From: Aldehydirespirator sp965261105
GTDB lineage: Bacteria > Actinomycetota > Acidimicrobiia > Acidimicrobiales > Aldehydirespiratoraceae
DNA: 64,000 bases
Assembly: GCA_965261105.1 (NCBI GenBank)
Contig: CBDHCM010000006.1
Coordinates: forward strand, 2,604,001-2,668,000
Direction: 5' to 3'
Shown here: positions 1 to 9,262 of the stretch, piece after piece
How positions within the stretch are numbered: the stretch's first letter is position 1
How the letters are laid out: each line of letters begins with the position of its first letter
The notes under the pieces: model-generated
Database searches by the model: none
What the model was told of the DNA's origin: nothing
The model's input: only the letters and a program-made list of their open reading frames with translations
Made by a program: the position numbers and the translations under genes

Positions 1-72
1 CCCGCGGCGCCAGCCATGCCGTCGAGCACCATCAGCTGTCGGAACCCGCGGCGCCAGCCATGCCGTCGAGCA
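1..72. repeat. 44-bp-period direct repeat at the rbfA 3' end
   Basis: A 28-bp sequence beginning CCCGCGGCGCCAGCC occurs at 1-28 and again at 45-72. The right copy encodes the last residues of RbfA (LDGMAGAAG). The left copy lies just past the rbfA stop codon, in the same codon phase, and would encode the same peptide after a potential ATG at 30-32 (minus strand). The next minus-strand gene may therefore start inside the repeat. The window edge cuts the left copy. Confidence 0.8.
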
Positions 73-427
73 GTCTCTCGATGCGCTCCGCCGAGCGCAG
101 CGCGGCGTCCGGGCGGAACACCAGCTCGGGTGTGCGCCGCAGCCGGGTCTGGTCCCCGACGGTGCGCCGCAGTTCGCCGGCGTGTTCCTCGAACGCCTCG
201 GCTATGTCGAGGTCGCCCTCATCGGTGTTGCCCAGCGACGTGAACCACACCACGGCTCGGTGCAGTTCACGGTCAACGTCCACCGCTGTCACCGACACCA
301 TGGCCAGCCGTTCGTCGTCCAGTTGCTCCATGGACTCGGCGACAACGCGCCTGATGAGCTCGCCCACCCGGGCGGTGCGGTGGCCAGCTCGGTGGTCGGG
401 CTGGATGCGTCTCGTTCGTCGTGTCAT
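32..427 (-). CDS. rbfA: 30S ribosome-binding factor A
   Basis: RbfA is a cytoplasmic small-subunit maturation factor with a KH-like fold that acts late in 16S rRNA 5'-end processing. The 131-aa product has the normal length and the family pattern: a basic N terminus with RVGELIRRVVAESM, a central VSVTAVDVDRELHRA strand, and a C-terminal stretch with RTPELVFRPD. It lies downstream of infB, in the classical nusA-infB-rbfA order. The last about ten codons overlap a direct repeat, and the stop codon overlaps a possible ATG of a following gene (TGATG) that runs off the window. Confidence 0.96.
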   Translation of the reverse strand: MTRRTRRIQPDHRAGHRTARVGELIRRVVAESMEQLDDERLAMVSVTAVDVDRELHRAVVWFTSLGNTDEGDLDIAEAFEEHAGELRRTVGDQTRLRRTPELVFRPDAALRSAERIERLLDGMAGAAGSDS

Positions 428-458
428 CGGTTGTCGCGGACCGCGTGCCGGCCCCTCA

Positions 459-3227
459 CTACTCGAGGGTTCGAGCTACCTCGCGCTCGGTGTAGGTCTC
501 GATGATGTCGCCCGCTTTGAGGTCCTGGAAGTTGCTCAGGCCTATGCCGCACTCGAAACCGGATTGAACCTCGCGGACATCGTCGGAGAAGCGCTTGAGC
601 GACGTGATGGTCCCCTTCCAGATGATCGTTTGATCGCGCAGGAACCGCACGCCGGATCCCCTGGCGATCATGCCGTTCTGCACGTAGCAGCCCGCCACCG
701 CACCCACGCGGGGGATGCGGAAGACCTGACGCACCTCGGCCTCGCCCGTCACAACCTCCTCGATTTCGGGGGCCAGCATCCCGATCATCGCCGAGGACAC
801 GTCCTCAAGGAGCTTGTAGATGATCTCGTAGGTACGGATCTCCACGTTTTCGGCGGCGGCGGCCTCGCGCGCCTTGCGGTCGGGTCGGACGTTGAACCCG
901 ATCATGGTGGAGTTCGAGGCCGAGGCCAGCTGGATGTCGTTCTCGGTAATGCCCCCGACGCCGCGGTGCACGATGGCGATGCGGACGTCCCCGGTCTCGA
1001 GCTTGCGCAGGCTCTCGGTCACCGCTTCGAGCGAGCCGTTCACATCAGCCTTCACGATGGCGTTCAGAGTGGCGGTCTCGCCCCGCTGAATTCGAGTGAA
1101 TATGTCCTCGAGCTTGGCCCCTCCCGACAGGGCGTGCGCCTCGCGGCCCAGGCTCGACAGCCGCTGCCAGTGCTCACGGGTGTCGGCCACCCGGCCCGCG
1201 ATCTTCTCGTTGGGAGCCACCGCAAAGGTGTCGCCCGCGATCGCGACCTCCGAAAGGCCCAGGACCTGGACCGGTGCGGACGGCGGAGCCGCAGCAACGT
1301 TCTGGCCCCGGTCGTCGAGCAGGGCCCGGACCCGGCCCCAGGCCGCTCCCGCGACCACCGGGTCGCCCACCCGCAGCGTGCCCCGCTGCACCAGCACGGT
1401 AGCCACGGGACCCAGCCCGATATCGAGGTTCGACTCGAGCACGACACCGCCCGCTCGGCCCTCCGGCGAAGCTCGGAACTCCTCGACCTCGGCCACAAGC
1501 AGAATCTGATCCAGCAGCTCGTCGATGCCTTGGCCGGTCAGGGCCGAGACCTCGCAGTAGATCGTGTCCCCGCCCCAGACTTCGGGAACCAGTCCCTGCT
1601 CGGCCACCCCAGCCACCGTCCTCTGCGTGTCGGCGTTCGGTCGGTCGATCTTGTTCACGGCCACAATGATGGCAACGTCGGCAGCCTTGGCGTGGTTGAT
1701 GGCCTCTACCGTCTGGGGCATCACGCCGTCGTCAGCCGCCACGACCAGAACCACGATGTCGGTGGCGCTCGCGCCCCGGGCCCGCATCGCAGTGAACGCC
1801 TCGTGGCCCGGGGTGTCTATGAACGTGAGAGTCCGGTCGTTGCGCTCGACTTGGTAGGCGCCGATGTGCTGAGTGATCCCGCCCGCCTCGCCATCGACCA
1901 CATTGGTGTCGCGGATGCGATCCAGAAGCAGGGTCTTGCCGTGGTCCACGTGGCCCATAACCGTTACTACGGGAGGCCGAAGCGGCGTCTCGTCGGTGTC
2001 GTCGGCGTCGCCCTCGATGCCTAGGAGTCTGCGGAGCTCGGCCTCCTGCTCCTCGCCCGGGTCGACAAGCCTGATCTCGGCACCGATCTCCGCCGCGAAC
2101 AGCTCCATCATCTCGTCGCTCAGCGACTGGGTGGCGGTAACCATCTCGCCGTGCTGCATGAGGAATCGGACCACGTCGGCGGCGGTGCGGTTCAGTATGG
2201 GACCGAAGTCCTGGGCCGCCGAGGCCCGTTCGACCACCACTACGCCCTCCGGTACAGCCGCATGACGCGGCGTGTACGCCGGAGTGTCCAGCGGCTGGAG
2301 TTCTTCGCGCACCCGGCGCCGACGGCTCTTGCGTCGGGGCGGCCGCCGCTGCGCGCCGCCGGGACCGCCCCTGCCGGCGGGGCGGCCGCCGGGGCCGGGC
2401 GCTCCGGGGCGCGCACCGCCGAGAGGGCGAGGGCCACCAGCGGGCGCGCCGCGGCGAGCGCCCGCGCCGCGATCGGGGCCGCCCGGGGGCCGGGACCCCG
2501 TCGGACGGGCACCCGGACCTGCGGGCCGGCGCTCGGCGGGCCGGCCACTGGGCCGCCCCGGGCCGCCCGGAGGCGGAGCCGGGCGCAGGCGGCGCGGCGG
2601 AGGAGGGGGCGGGATGGGTTTGCCCGAACGCGAGACGGGCGGGCTCCCCGATCTTAGGGACCGCGACGGAGGGGCACTGGCGGGCGCCCTCGGACCAGCC
2701 TGCCTATACGGTGGCGGCTCTTCGGCCGCGGGCTGGGGTTCGTCTCGGACGACACGCTTGGCCGGGGCGACGCTGCCGCTCGAGGAGATCGTCACCTTGG
2801 GTTTGGGCGCGCTCTGCCTCGTCCCGGCCGCGGCTGGAGGGGCCTTCGCAACCTTTGGCCGATCGGAGCCGGCCAGCGGCGCGGCCCGCCCATGCTCCTG
2901 CTCGCGGGGCTTGTCGGGCCGCAATACGGCTGGGCGCTCGGTCGGCGGGGGCGGCGGCTTTCTGGCCGCGGCGGGCTGGGCGCGGACAGGCTCGTCATCC
3001 GGCGGCGGGGGCGGCGGCTCGGGATGTTCGACGACCGGCGGCGAGGGCGGCGGCTTCAGCAGCCCGTCGCGTCCTGCCCTCCGCCGGACGCGGTCGGCTT
3101 GGGCTTCGACAATGCTTGAGGAGTGAGACTTGACCCCGATGCTGAGCGCGACGCACAGTTCGAGTGTCGCCTGATTGGTCAACCCGAGCTCTTTGGCGAG
3201 CTCATGGACGCGGATCTTGCCTGCCAA
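459..3227 (-). CDS. infB: translation initiation factor IF-2
   Basis: IF-2 is the GTPase that brings fMet-tRNA to the 30S subunit and drives subunit joining. The 922-aa product has an N-terminal IF2_N helix bundle (KIRVHELAKELGL). A long low-complexity Pro/Arg/Gly-rich linker follows to about residue 310. The G domain starts near residue 424, with G1 GHVDHGKT, the switch-II DTPGHE and NKID, and it is followed by the beta-barrel and C-terminal domains. The start is TTG behind an AAAGGGGG ribosome-binding sequence. The long linker is typical of actinobacterial IF-2. It sits between ylxR and rbfA in the nusA operon. Confidence 0.97.
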   Translation of the reverse strand: MAGKIRVHELAKELGLTNQATLELCVALSIGVKSHSSSIVEAQADRVRRRAGRDGLLKPPPSPPVVEHPEPPPPPPDDEPVRAQPAAARKPPPPPTERPAVLRPDKPREQEHGRAAPLAGSDRPKVAKAPPAAAGTRQSAPKPKVTISSSGSVAPAKRVVRDEPQPAAEEPPPYRQAGPRAPASAPPSRSLRSGSPPVSRSGKPIPPPPPPRRLRPAPPPGGPGRPSGRPAERRPAGPGARPTGSRPPGGPDRGAGARRGAPAGGPRPLGGARPGAPGPGGRPAGRGGPGGAQRRPPRRKSRRRRVREELQPLDTPAYTPRHAAVPEGVVVVERASAAQDFGPILNRTAADVVRFLMQHGEMVTATQSLSDEMMELFAAEIGAEIRLVDPGEEQEAELRRLLGIEGDADDTDETPLRPPVVTVMGHVDHGKTLLLDRIRDTNVVDGEAGGITQHIGAYQVERNDRTLTFIDTPGHEAFTAMRARGASATDIVVLVVAADDGVMPQTVEAINHAKAADVAIIVAVNKIDRPNADTQRTVAGVAEQGLVPEVWGGDTIYCEVSALTGQGIDELLDQILLVAEVEEFRASPEGRAGGVVLESNLDIGLGPVATVLVQRGTLRVGDPVVAGAAWGRVRALLDDRGQNVAAAPPSAPVQVLGLSEVAIAGDTFAVAPNEKIAGRVADTREHWQRLSSLGREAHALSGGAKLEDIFTRIQRGETATLNAIVKADVNGSLEAVTESLRKLETGDVRIAIVHRGVGGITENDIQLASASNSTMIGFNVRPDRKAREAAAAENVEIRTYEIIYKLLEDVSSAMIGMLAPEIEEVVTGEAEVRQVFRIPRVGAVAGCYVQNGMIARGSGVRFLRDQTIIWKGTITSLKRFSDDVREVQSGFECGIGLSNFQDLKAGDIIETYTEREVARTLE

Positions 3228-3239
3228 ACCGTGCCCCCT

Positions 3240-3608
3240 TTAGGACTGTGCCGCGCGGCTGCCCGGCCCGGGAGCGTCCCCCGGACGTGACGGCCACGCA
3301 AGTTGAAGCCTATCGATCTCGACCGGCTCAACGTCAGCCCGCAAGGCCCGCGCAAACGCGCGACGGCGCCGGGCCGCATCCAAGCAGGCGACGTCCTCGC
3401 ACAGCCAGGCGCCGCGCCCCTCCCCGGGACCGAGCCGCAGAGCGCCGCCCGCGTCCATGCGCACCCGGCGCAGCTCCGAGCCGGGCCGCCGAGTGCGGCA
3501 GCCGATGCAGGTGCGAACGGGGCTCAGACTCGCTCCGCCCGCTTCGGGACCTCGGTCCCCTTGGCGCCGGGAGCCTCCGCCCGGTCGTGGGTCACGGCCG
3601 CGGCCCAA
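3240..3608 (-). CDS. ylxR: YlxR family RNA-binding protein (DUF448)
   Basis: Small basic nucleic-acid-binding protein found between nusA and infB in many bacteria. In some species it has been linked to RNase P or to transcriptional regulation. The family signature VRTCIGCR lies near residue 31, followed by the Arg-rich ELRRVR segment and the GRGAWLCEDVAC motif typical of YlxR. The start is uncertain: TTG at 3608 gives 122 aa and overlaps the nusA 3' end by 85 bp, and no ATG or GTG lies closer to the conserved core. The true protein may be about 90 aa if a weaker start is used. Confidence 0.88.
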   Translation of the reverse strand: MGRGRDPRPGGGSRRQGDRGPEAGGASLSPVRTCIGCRTRRPGSELRRVRMDAGGALRLGPGEGRGAWLCEDVACLDAARRRRAFARALRADVEPVEIDRLQLAWPSRPGDAPGPGSRAAQS

Positions 3609-4693
3609 GCCTGGGCGCTGACAGCCTCGCCGCCGTCAGCAGGCTGCCACAACTGCTCTCCCGTGGCGGGGTTGGTGATCCACTCTCCCTCGGCCCATTC
3701 CACCTCACCGTAAGCCGCCTCCTCGGCAAGTTGGGTCTCGCTCTTGATGTTGATTCCCCAGCCGGTGAGCCGGCTGGCCAGGCGAGCGTTCTGGCCCTCC
3801 TTGCCGATGGCGAGCGAGAGCTGGTAGTCGGGGACAATCACGTCGCAGTCGCCGGTCAGCTCGTTGGGGCGGACCTCCTTGATCCTCGCCGGCGACAGCG
3901 CCTTGGTGACGAACTCCCGGAGCTCGCTGTGGTAGGGGACGATGTCGATCTTCTCGCCGCGCAGCTCGTTGACGACCTGGCGGACCCTTGCTCCCCTGGC
4001 CCCCACGCACGCGCCCACCGGATCGACGTTCGGGTCGTTGGAGGCCACTGCGATCTTGGTGCGGTGGCCCGGCTCGCGCGCGCACGCCTTGATCTCCACG
4101 ACGCCGTCCGCGATCTCGGGGACCTCGAGCTCGAACAGCCGCTTCACCAGTCCGGGATGGGTGCGGCTGACCACTATCTGGGGCCCCTTGGCCGTCTTGC
4201 GGACCTCCACGATGTAGGCCTTGAGCCGGGTGTTGGAGTCGGGGCGCTCGTAGGGGACCTGCTCCGCCTGGGGCAGCAGGGCCTCGACTCTCCCCAGGTC
4301 GAGGAGGGTGTAGCGGGCGTCGGTCTGCTGGATCATGCCGGTGACGATGTCCCCCTCGCGGCCCGCGTACTCCTCGTACTTGAGCTCCCGCTCCGCCTCG
4401 CGGATGCGCTGGGTCATGACCTGGCGGGCGGTCTGGGCCGCGATGCGCCCGAAGTTGTTCGGCGTCACCTCGAACTCCTCGCCAACCGGGTTGCCGTCGG
4501 CGTCCAGGTCCTGGGCCAGCACGCGGAACTCCAGGCTGGCGGGATCGATCGTCACCCAGGCGTACTCCTTGGCGTCGGGCAGCCGCTTGTAGGCCGACTC
4601 CAGGGCATCGGCCAGGGCCGAGTACAGGGCGTCGACGGTGATGCCCCGTTCGGCCGCCATCGCCTGCAGCGCCTCCATCATCTCTGTGTTCAT
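3524..4693 (-). CDS. nusA: transcription termination/antitermination factor NusA
   Basis: NusA binds RNA polymerase and nascent RNA, modulating pausing, termination and antitermination. The 389-aa product has the N-terminal RNAP-binding domain (MNTEMMEALQAMAAERGI), an S1 domain near residues 130-200 (GDIVTGMIQQ) and tandem KH domains. The KH signatures include VGACVGARGARVRQVVNEL and LAIGKEGQNARLA. The acidic C-terminal repeats of enterobacterial NusA are absent, as is usual in actinobacteria. Its ATG overlaps the rimP stop (ATGA), indicating translational coupling in a rimP-nusA-ylxR-infB-rbfA operon. Confidence 0.97.
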   Translation of the reverse strand: MNTEMMEALQAMAAERGITVDALYSALADALESAYKRLPDAKEYAWVTIDPASLEFRVLAQDLDADGNPVGEEFEVTPNNFGRIAAQTARQVMTQRIREAERELKYEEYAGREGDIVTGMIQQTDARYTLLDLGRVEALLPQAEQVPYERPDSNTRLKAYIVEVRKTAKGPQIVVSRTHPGLVKRLFELEVPEIADGVVEIKACAREPGHRTKIAVASNDPNVDPVGACVGARGARVRQVVNELRGEKIDIVPYHSELREFVTKALSPARIKEVRPNELTGDCDVIVPDYQLSLAIGKEGQNARLASRLTGWGINIKSETQLAEEAAYGEVEWAEGEWITNPATGEQLWQPADGGEAVSAQAWAAAVTHDRAEAPGAKGTEVPKRAERV

Positions 4694-5193
4694 GGCTTCT
4701 CCTCAGCGTGGGCTCGTCGTTGGGACTCTCGTGGATCGTCGCGGCGAGGGCCCCACTCGAAGACGGTGCGGGCCGAGGCCAACTGCCCGAAGGCGATGCG
4801 GCACACCTGGCCGTCATCGCCCCGCAGGTCGACACCGTCGTCGGCCACGGCCTCCAGCACCCCGGTAAGCCGGCGGGGTCCCTCGAAGCCGGGGCGGGTC
4901 TTGAGCCTCACCTCGGAGCCCGCGGCCCGGCGGAAGTGGTCGACCGTGCGCAGGGGGCGCTCCAAGCCCGGGCTCGACACCTCCAGCGTGTACCGACCCG
5001 GTATGAGATCGTGCTCGTCAAGGGCGCGGCCCAGCGATCGCGACAGCCGGGCGATGGCCTTCAAGTCGATGCCTCCGTCGTTGTCGACGAGGACCCGCAC
5101 CGTGCCTCCGTGGTGCTCGACGTCGTAGAGGTCAACCGAGGCGGCCTCAGCCAGTGGGGCAACAAGTTCGCGGACGCGATCGGCGATCGCCAT
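4690..5193 (-). CDS. rimP: ribosome maturation factor RimP
   Basis: RimP assists early assembly of the 30S subunit. From ATG at 5193 the product is 167 aa and shows the family pattern: VRELVAPLAEAASVDLYDVE, then RVLVDNDGGIDLKAIARLSRSLG, the hallmark YTLEVSSPGLERPLRT, and a C-terminal Sm-like barrel. A longer frame opens at 5307 but its extra 38 residues do not resemble RimP. The chosen ATG has a GGGA ribosome-binding sequence about 7 nt upstream. It overlaps nusA downstream by 4 nt. Confidence 0.95.
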   Translation of the reverse strand: MAIADRVRELVAPLAEAASVDLYDVEHHGGTVRVLVDNDGGIDLKAIARLSRSLGRALDEHDLIPGRYTLEVSSPGLERPLRTVDHFRRAAGSEVRLKTRPGFEGPRRLTGVLEAVADDGVDLRGDDGQVCRIAFGQLASARTVFEWGPRRDDPRESQRRAHAEEKP

Positions 5194-5313
5194 GATATTC
5201 CCTGGGATCCTGCTCTCGAGGTGCTGCTCGAATGTGGGCCCGAAACCGGCAACGGCGTGGGCACCAGCCCACGCCGCTTCCGGAGAATCGAACGTGTCGG
5301 GAAGCATACCGGG

Positions 5314-6555
5314 CTAGGGGCGAGAGGAGCGGCTCTTGCGCCGGACCCCCACCACGACCGCCTCCGTGTTGTTGGCGTCGTCCCCGAGCTCGTCGAGATT
5401 GCGACGCCGATCCTCCTCAGCCGCCCGCCGGGCCGAGGCTCGTGTCTGTTTGGCCCGCTCCAGTGCGGCCTCAGAGCCGTGCTCGCAGATGAACTCGGCC
5501 CATTCCACCAGGGTGTCCACCATCGCGTCCTCAGCAACGACAGCCACGTTCTCGCCCTTCACAAAGAGGTGTCCCCGGCGATTTCCCGCGGCGATGCCGA
5601 GATCGGCGTCGCGGGCCTCGCCCGGACCGTTCACGACGCAGCCCATCACGGCCACCTGCAGAGGTATCTCACGCTCGCCGAAGGCCTCCATCGCCCGCTG
5701 GGCGACGCCGAAGACGTCCACCTCTGCCCGCCCGCAGCTGGGGCAGGCAATCAGATCGACGTTGCGGCGCTCGCGCAGTCCCATCGCCTCCAGCAGCTTC
5801 CGGCCGGCCCGGGCCTCCTCAACGGGGTCGGTGGTCAGCGAATAGCGGATCGTGTCGCCGATGCCCTCGGCCAGCAGCGTAGCGATCCCAGCCGTCGACT
5901 TGATGGTCCCGGCGGGCGGGGGCCCGGCCTCGGTCACGCCGAGATGCAGCGGATGGTCTGTCGTGTCGGCGAGCTGGCGGTAGGCCTCGATCATGAGCGG
6001 AACGCTCGACGCCTTCACCGAGATCTTCACCAGGTCGAATCCGACGTCGTCGAAGTAGGCCAGCTCCCGCATCGCGGAGGTCACCATCGCCTCGGGCGTA
6101 ACTCCCAGCTCCGGGTGGTAGAGGTCGGGATCAAGCGATCCTCCGTTGACTCCGATGCGGATGGGAACGCCCCGGTCCCGGCATTCACGCGCCACCGCCT
6201 TGATGTGCTCGGGCCGGCGGATGTTGCCCGGATTGAGCCGCAGGCAGTGCACCCCGGCCTCCAGCGCGGCCAGCGCCATGCGGTGGTTGTTGTGGATGTC
6301 GGCGACGATGGGCACCGGCGAGCGGGGCACGATCCGGGCCAGCCCCTCGGCGGCCTCGGGCCGGTTGCAGGTGCAGCGCACAATGTCGGCCCCCGCGGCC
6401 GCCAGCGCGTAGATCTGCTGCAGGGTGGCCTCGTAGTCGGCCGTCTTGGTGACCGTCATCGACTGCACGGTCACCGGCGCACCCCCACCCACCGGCACCG
6501 TTCCGACCATGATCTGCCGTGTGGACCGCCGCGGGAAACTCGCAGTTACCTGCAC
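5314..6555 (-). CDS. ispG: 4-hydroxy-3-methylbut-2-enyl diphosphate synthase
   Basis: IspG (GcpE) is the [4Fe-4S] enzyme that converts MEcPP to HMBPP in the MEP isoprenoid pathway. The 413-aa product opens with an RRSTRQIMVGTVPVGGGAPV TIM-barrel start. The cluster ligands are visible in CPSCGRAEVDVF and in MGCVVNGPGEARDAD. The GTG start at 6555 is supported by a TAGGAT -10 element ending 7 nt upstream, implying a leaderless mRNA. The last roughly 50 residues are a charged tail rich in Ala and Arg. It lies near dxr and rseP, the usual MEP/envelope neighbourhood. Confidence 0.97.
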   Translation of the reverse strand: MQVTASFPRRSTRQIMVGTVPVGGGAPVTVQSMTVTKTADYEATLQQIYALAAAGADIVRCTCNRPEAAEGLARIVPRSPVPIVADIHNNHRMALAALEAGVHCLRLNPGNIRRPEHIKAVARECRDRGVPIRIGVNGGSLDPDLYHPELGVTPEAMVTSAMRELAYFDDVGFDLVKISVKASSVPLMIEAYRQLADTTDHPLHLGVTEAGPPPAGTIKSTAGIATLLAEGIGDTIRYSLTTDPVEEARAGRKLLEAMGLRERRNVDLIACPSCGRAEVDVFGVAQRAMEAFGEREIPLQVAVMGCVVNGPGEARDADLGIAAGNRRGHLFVKGENVAVVAEDAMVDTLVEWAEFICEHGSEAALERAKQTRASARRAAEEDRRRNLDELGDDANNTEAVVVGVRRKSRSSRP

Positions 6556-6562
6556 GCCGTCG

Positions 6563-6568
6563 ATCCTA
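6563..6568 (-). promoter_or_regulatory. -10 element of a leaderless ispG promoter
   Basis: On the minus strand TAGGAT is separated by exactly 7 nt from the GTG of ispG, the geometry of an actinobacterial leaderless promoter. No Shine-Dalgarno sequence is present. Confidence 0.55.
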
Positions 6569-6589
6569 CCTGCGACCGGTGTGCCGCCT

Positions 6590-6606
6590 GCCCGCTCGGC
6601 CTCTGG
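6590..6606. repeat. end fragment of the dispersed intergenic element next to the rseP stop
   Basis: CTGCCCGCTCGGCCTCT matches the terminal module of the element at 35679-35795 and, with two changes, that at 9263. It ends 2 bp from the rseP stop codon, the placement seen for the other copies. Only this end module is present here. Confidence 0.5.
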
Positions 6607-8085
6607 TCAGCCGAAGCTGACCGGGTCGAAGATGTCGCGCACCAGCGCCACGCCACCGACCAGCAGCAGCAGCACCACCACGGCGTAGGTGAGCGGCAGG
6701 AGCCGGGCCGCGTCCACCTCGTAGGAGCGGCCCCCGATGGAGCGGATGCGCTCGTAGGTGGCCACAACCACGTGGCCACCGTCGAGGGGCAGCAGCGGCA
6801 GCAGGTTGAACACGCCGAGGAAGACGTTCACGTACATCAGCAGCAGGAGCACGTTGGACGCTCCGTCGGAGGCCGCCTCTGCCCCGATCCGGGCCACTCC
6901 ATAGATCGACAGGATCCGGTTCTCGTCGGGATGGGACCGGTCGAGGCGCCGGACTTCGAGCTCGCGCACGGTCTCGGCGCGGCTTGCGGCCGGACTGTCG
7001 TCGCGCAGACCGTCCAGCGTGCCGCCGAAGCCGTTGGTCACGATGCTGGGGATGGCGAAGACCACGTCGCGCACCGTTGCGGTCAGCAGGCGCACCGACT
7101 CACCGGTGGCCTGCACCACTGGAAGAGGCGGGTTGTGGTAGTCGGCCGAGATCCCGAAAAAGCCCATGACGCCAGTCGAGGGATCAACGAGCTCGTTGAT
7201 GATCGCGCCCTCCACCACTGCCGGCCTGCCGGTTCGAGTGTCGATGATGGTTATGTCGACGGGCTGGCCCGGCCGCGGGCGCGCGTATGCGGCCACCTCG
7301 GTGTAGGTCGGGGCGCCCTGGGACGGGAGCCCCTCGACCGCGAGGATCCGGTCGCCCTCGATCAGCCCGACGATCCCGGCCGCGCCTCGGGCGGTGAGGC
7401 GCTCACCGATCCGCGTTGCGGCCGTGTGCGTGGCGTCCCCACGCCGGTAGACAACCTCCACCTCCTCGCCCGGGAGCCGCCGGACGTGGCGCGAGAAGTC
7501 GGCGAAAGTCGTGCGGCCCACACCCGCGACGGAGATGAGCTCGTCGCCGGGCCGCAGCCCGGCGGCGGAGGCCGCGCTGTCGACAGAGACGGTGGCCAGC
7601 GTCCACTCTGCGACCTCGTCCGGCTGAGAGGTGCTGCCCGCGGACAGGCTCCCGTCGAGGGTGAGGAGCGCGAACAGCAGCACCAGCGCGATGACGAAGT
7701 GCATGCCGGATCCGGCCGTCAGAACGAGCAGCTTCCTCGGGTAGCTCTTCTGCCGGAAGCTGCGGGGCTCATCGAGCGGCTCCACCTCCTCGAGGTTGCT
7801 CATTCCCACGATTCGGACGTAGGCGCCCAACCAGACGGCCTTGATGCCGTATTCGGTCTCGCCCCGGCGGAACGACCAGACGCGGGGCCCGAATCCGATG
7901 AAGAACTCGCTGACCTTCATGCCTGTCATGCGGGCGGTGAGGTAGTGGCCGAGCTCATGCAGGAACAGCACGGCCATCAGCACCAGGATGATCACCACCC
8001 AGGTCGCTCCGGCGAGCACCCCGATCAGCACGAGCAGCGCGATGAGGCCTGCCAGTCCGCCGTGATCGCTCAGACGTTCGCGCAT
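6607..8085 (-). CDS. rseP: RIP site-2 metalloprotease (M50, RseP-like)
   Basis: Intramembrane zinc protease that cleaves membrane-bound anti-sigma factors and signal-peptide remnants. The 492-aa product begins with a TM helix carrying HELGH at residues 43-47. A periplasmic PDZ region follows (GLRPGDELISVAGV), then further TM segments with the third zinc ligand in NLLPLLPLDGGH near residue 430. This is longer than the usual 400-450 aa because of an extended central segment around residues 230-350. ATG overlaps the dxr stop (TGATG), giving a coupled dxr-rseP pair as in many actinobacteria. The true substrate is unknown. Confidence 0.94.
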   Translation of the reverse strand: MRERLSDHGGLAGLIALLVLIGVLAGATWVVIILVLMAVLFLHELGHYLTARMTGMKVSEFFIGFGPRVWSFRRGETEYGIKAVWLGAYVRIVGMSNLEEVEPLDEPRSFRQKSYPRKLLVLTAGSGMHFVIALVLLFALLTLDGSLSAGSTSQPDEVAEWTLATVSVDSAASAAGLRPGDELISVAGVGRTTFADFSRHVRRLPGEEVEVVYRRGDATHTAATRIGERLTARGAAGIVGLIEGDRILAVEGLPSQGAPTYTEVAAYARPRPGQPVDITIIDTRTGRPAVVEGAIINELVDPSTGVMGFFGISADYHNPPLPVVQATGESVRLLTATVRDVVFAIPSIVTNGFGGTLDGLRDDSPAASRAETVRELEVRRLDRSHPDENRILSIYGVARIGAEAASDGASNVLLLLMYVNVFLGVFNLLPLLPLDGGHVVVATYERIRSIGGRSYEVDAARLLPLTYAVVVLLLLVGGVALVRDIFDPVSFG

Positions 8086-9248
8086 CAGGCCGCTCCGCGC
8101 CGCTCCACCAGGCCATCCGCCACCCGGCGAGCATGGAGGTCGGCGGCCAGCACCGCGTTGACGTCGTCAGCCCGGTCGCCGGGCCACAGCCCGAGTGCCT
8201 CCTCCAGCACGCGGACGATGTCCACCCAGCGGATCCGGCCATCGAGGAAGGCCTGAACGGCTACTTCGTTGGCCGCGTTCAGCCAGGCCGGCGCGGTCTC
8301 AGAGGCCCGTCCGGCCTCATAGGCCAGGTCGATGCAACCGAAGGCGTCCCGGTCGGGCGGCTCGAAGTCCAAGCGGCCCAACTCAGCCCAGTCGATGGCG
8401 CCGAAGGCCAGATCGAGGCGATCGGGATACGCGAGCGCGTAGCCGATGCAGAGCCTCATGTCAGGCTTCGAGAGCTGCGCCACGGTGGCCCCGTCGCAGT
8501 ACGTGACCATCGAATGAACGATGGACTGCGGATGCACGACGACCTCGATCTGGTCGTAGCCGATGCCGAAGAGTTCGTGGGCCTCGATGACCTCGAGGCC
8601 CTTGTTCATCAGCGTGCTGGAGTCGATGGTGATCTTCGGGCCCATCTGCCAGGTCGGATGGGCCAGGGCATCGGAGATGGTGACTGCGTCCAGCTCGGAT
8701 CTGCTGCGGCCCCGAAAGGGTCCACCGCTCGCCGTCAAGACGATGGAGGACACCCGCTTTGGATGATCGTTGGCCCGCAGGCACTGGTGTACGGCGCAGT
8801 GCTCGGAGTCGACCGGAATGAGCTCGGCCCCCGGAGTGGCGCGGGCCCGCTGAACCACCGGTCCGGCGGCGATGAGCGACTCCTTGTTGGCCAGCCCGAG
8901 CCGCTTGCCTGCCTCCAGGGCCGCCAGCGTCACCGGCAGCCCCGCGAACCCGACTACTCCGTTGATGACCGTGTCGGCGGCAGTGGCCGCGGCCGCCATC
9001 GCGTCCGCCCCGGCGAGCAGCTCCACGCCGGCCGGCAGCTGCTCGGCCAGAGAGGCGGCGCGGGACGCGTCGGCCAGCGCGACGATCTCGGGCCGGAAGC
9101 GCTGGGCCTGCTCGGCCAGCAGCTCCACGGAGCGGGCTGCTCCCAGCGCGACCACGCGATAGCGGTCTGGCCGGGCCCGCACAATGTCGAGCGTCTGGGT
9201 TCCAATCGATCCGGTCGAGCCGAGAACGGCGACCGCAGACGAACTCAA
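8085..9248 (-). CDS. dxr: 1-deoxy-D-xylulose-5-phosphate reductoisomerase
   Basis: Dxr (IspC) makes MEP from DXP using NADPH, the committed MEP-pathway step. The 387-aa product has the NADPH motif LGSTGSIGTQTLD, a NKESLIAAG segment, the metal/substrate site VDSEHCAVHQCL and the flexible-loop region ASGGPFRG. The only reasonable start is TTG at 9248. No good ribosome-binding sequence precedes it, and the first 150-bp repeat begins 14 bp upstream. The repeat array separates dxr from cdsA, with which it is normally close, so its expression signals may have been rebuilt or damaged. Confidence 0.96.
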   Translation of the reverse strand: MSSSAVAVLGSTGSIGTQTLDIVRARPDRYRVVALGAARSVELLAEQAQRFRPEIVALADASRAASLAEQLPAGVELLAGADAMAAAATAADTVINGVVGFAGLPVTLAALEAGKRLGLANKESLIAAGPVVQRARATPGAELIPVDSEHCAVHQCLRANDHPKRVSSIVLTASGGPFRGRSRSELDAVTISDALAHPTWQMGPKITIDSSTLMNKGLEVIEAHELFGIGYDQIEVVVHPQSIVHSMVTYCDGATVAQLSKPDMRLCIGYALAYPDRLDLAFGAIDWAELGRLDFEPPDRDAFGCIDLAYEAGRASETAPAWLNAANEVAVQAFLDGRIRWVDIVRVLEEALGLWPGDRADDVNAVLAADLHARRVADGLVERRGAA

Positions 9249-9262
9249 GTCGGCCCGGACTT

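Noticed and set aside
60..2024. Long plus-strand open frames opposite infB, nusA, ispG and other genes
   Set aside because: They are mirror frames of high-GC coding genes, with no recognisable protein motifs or start signals.
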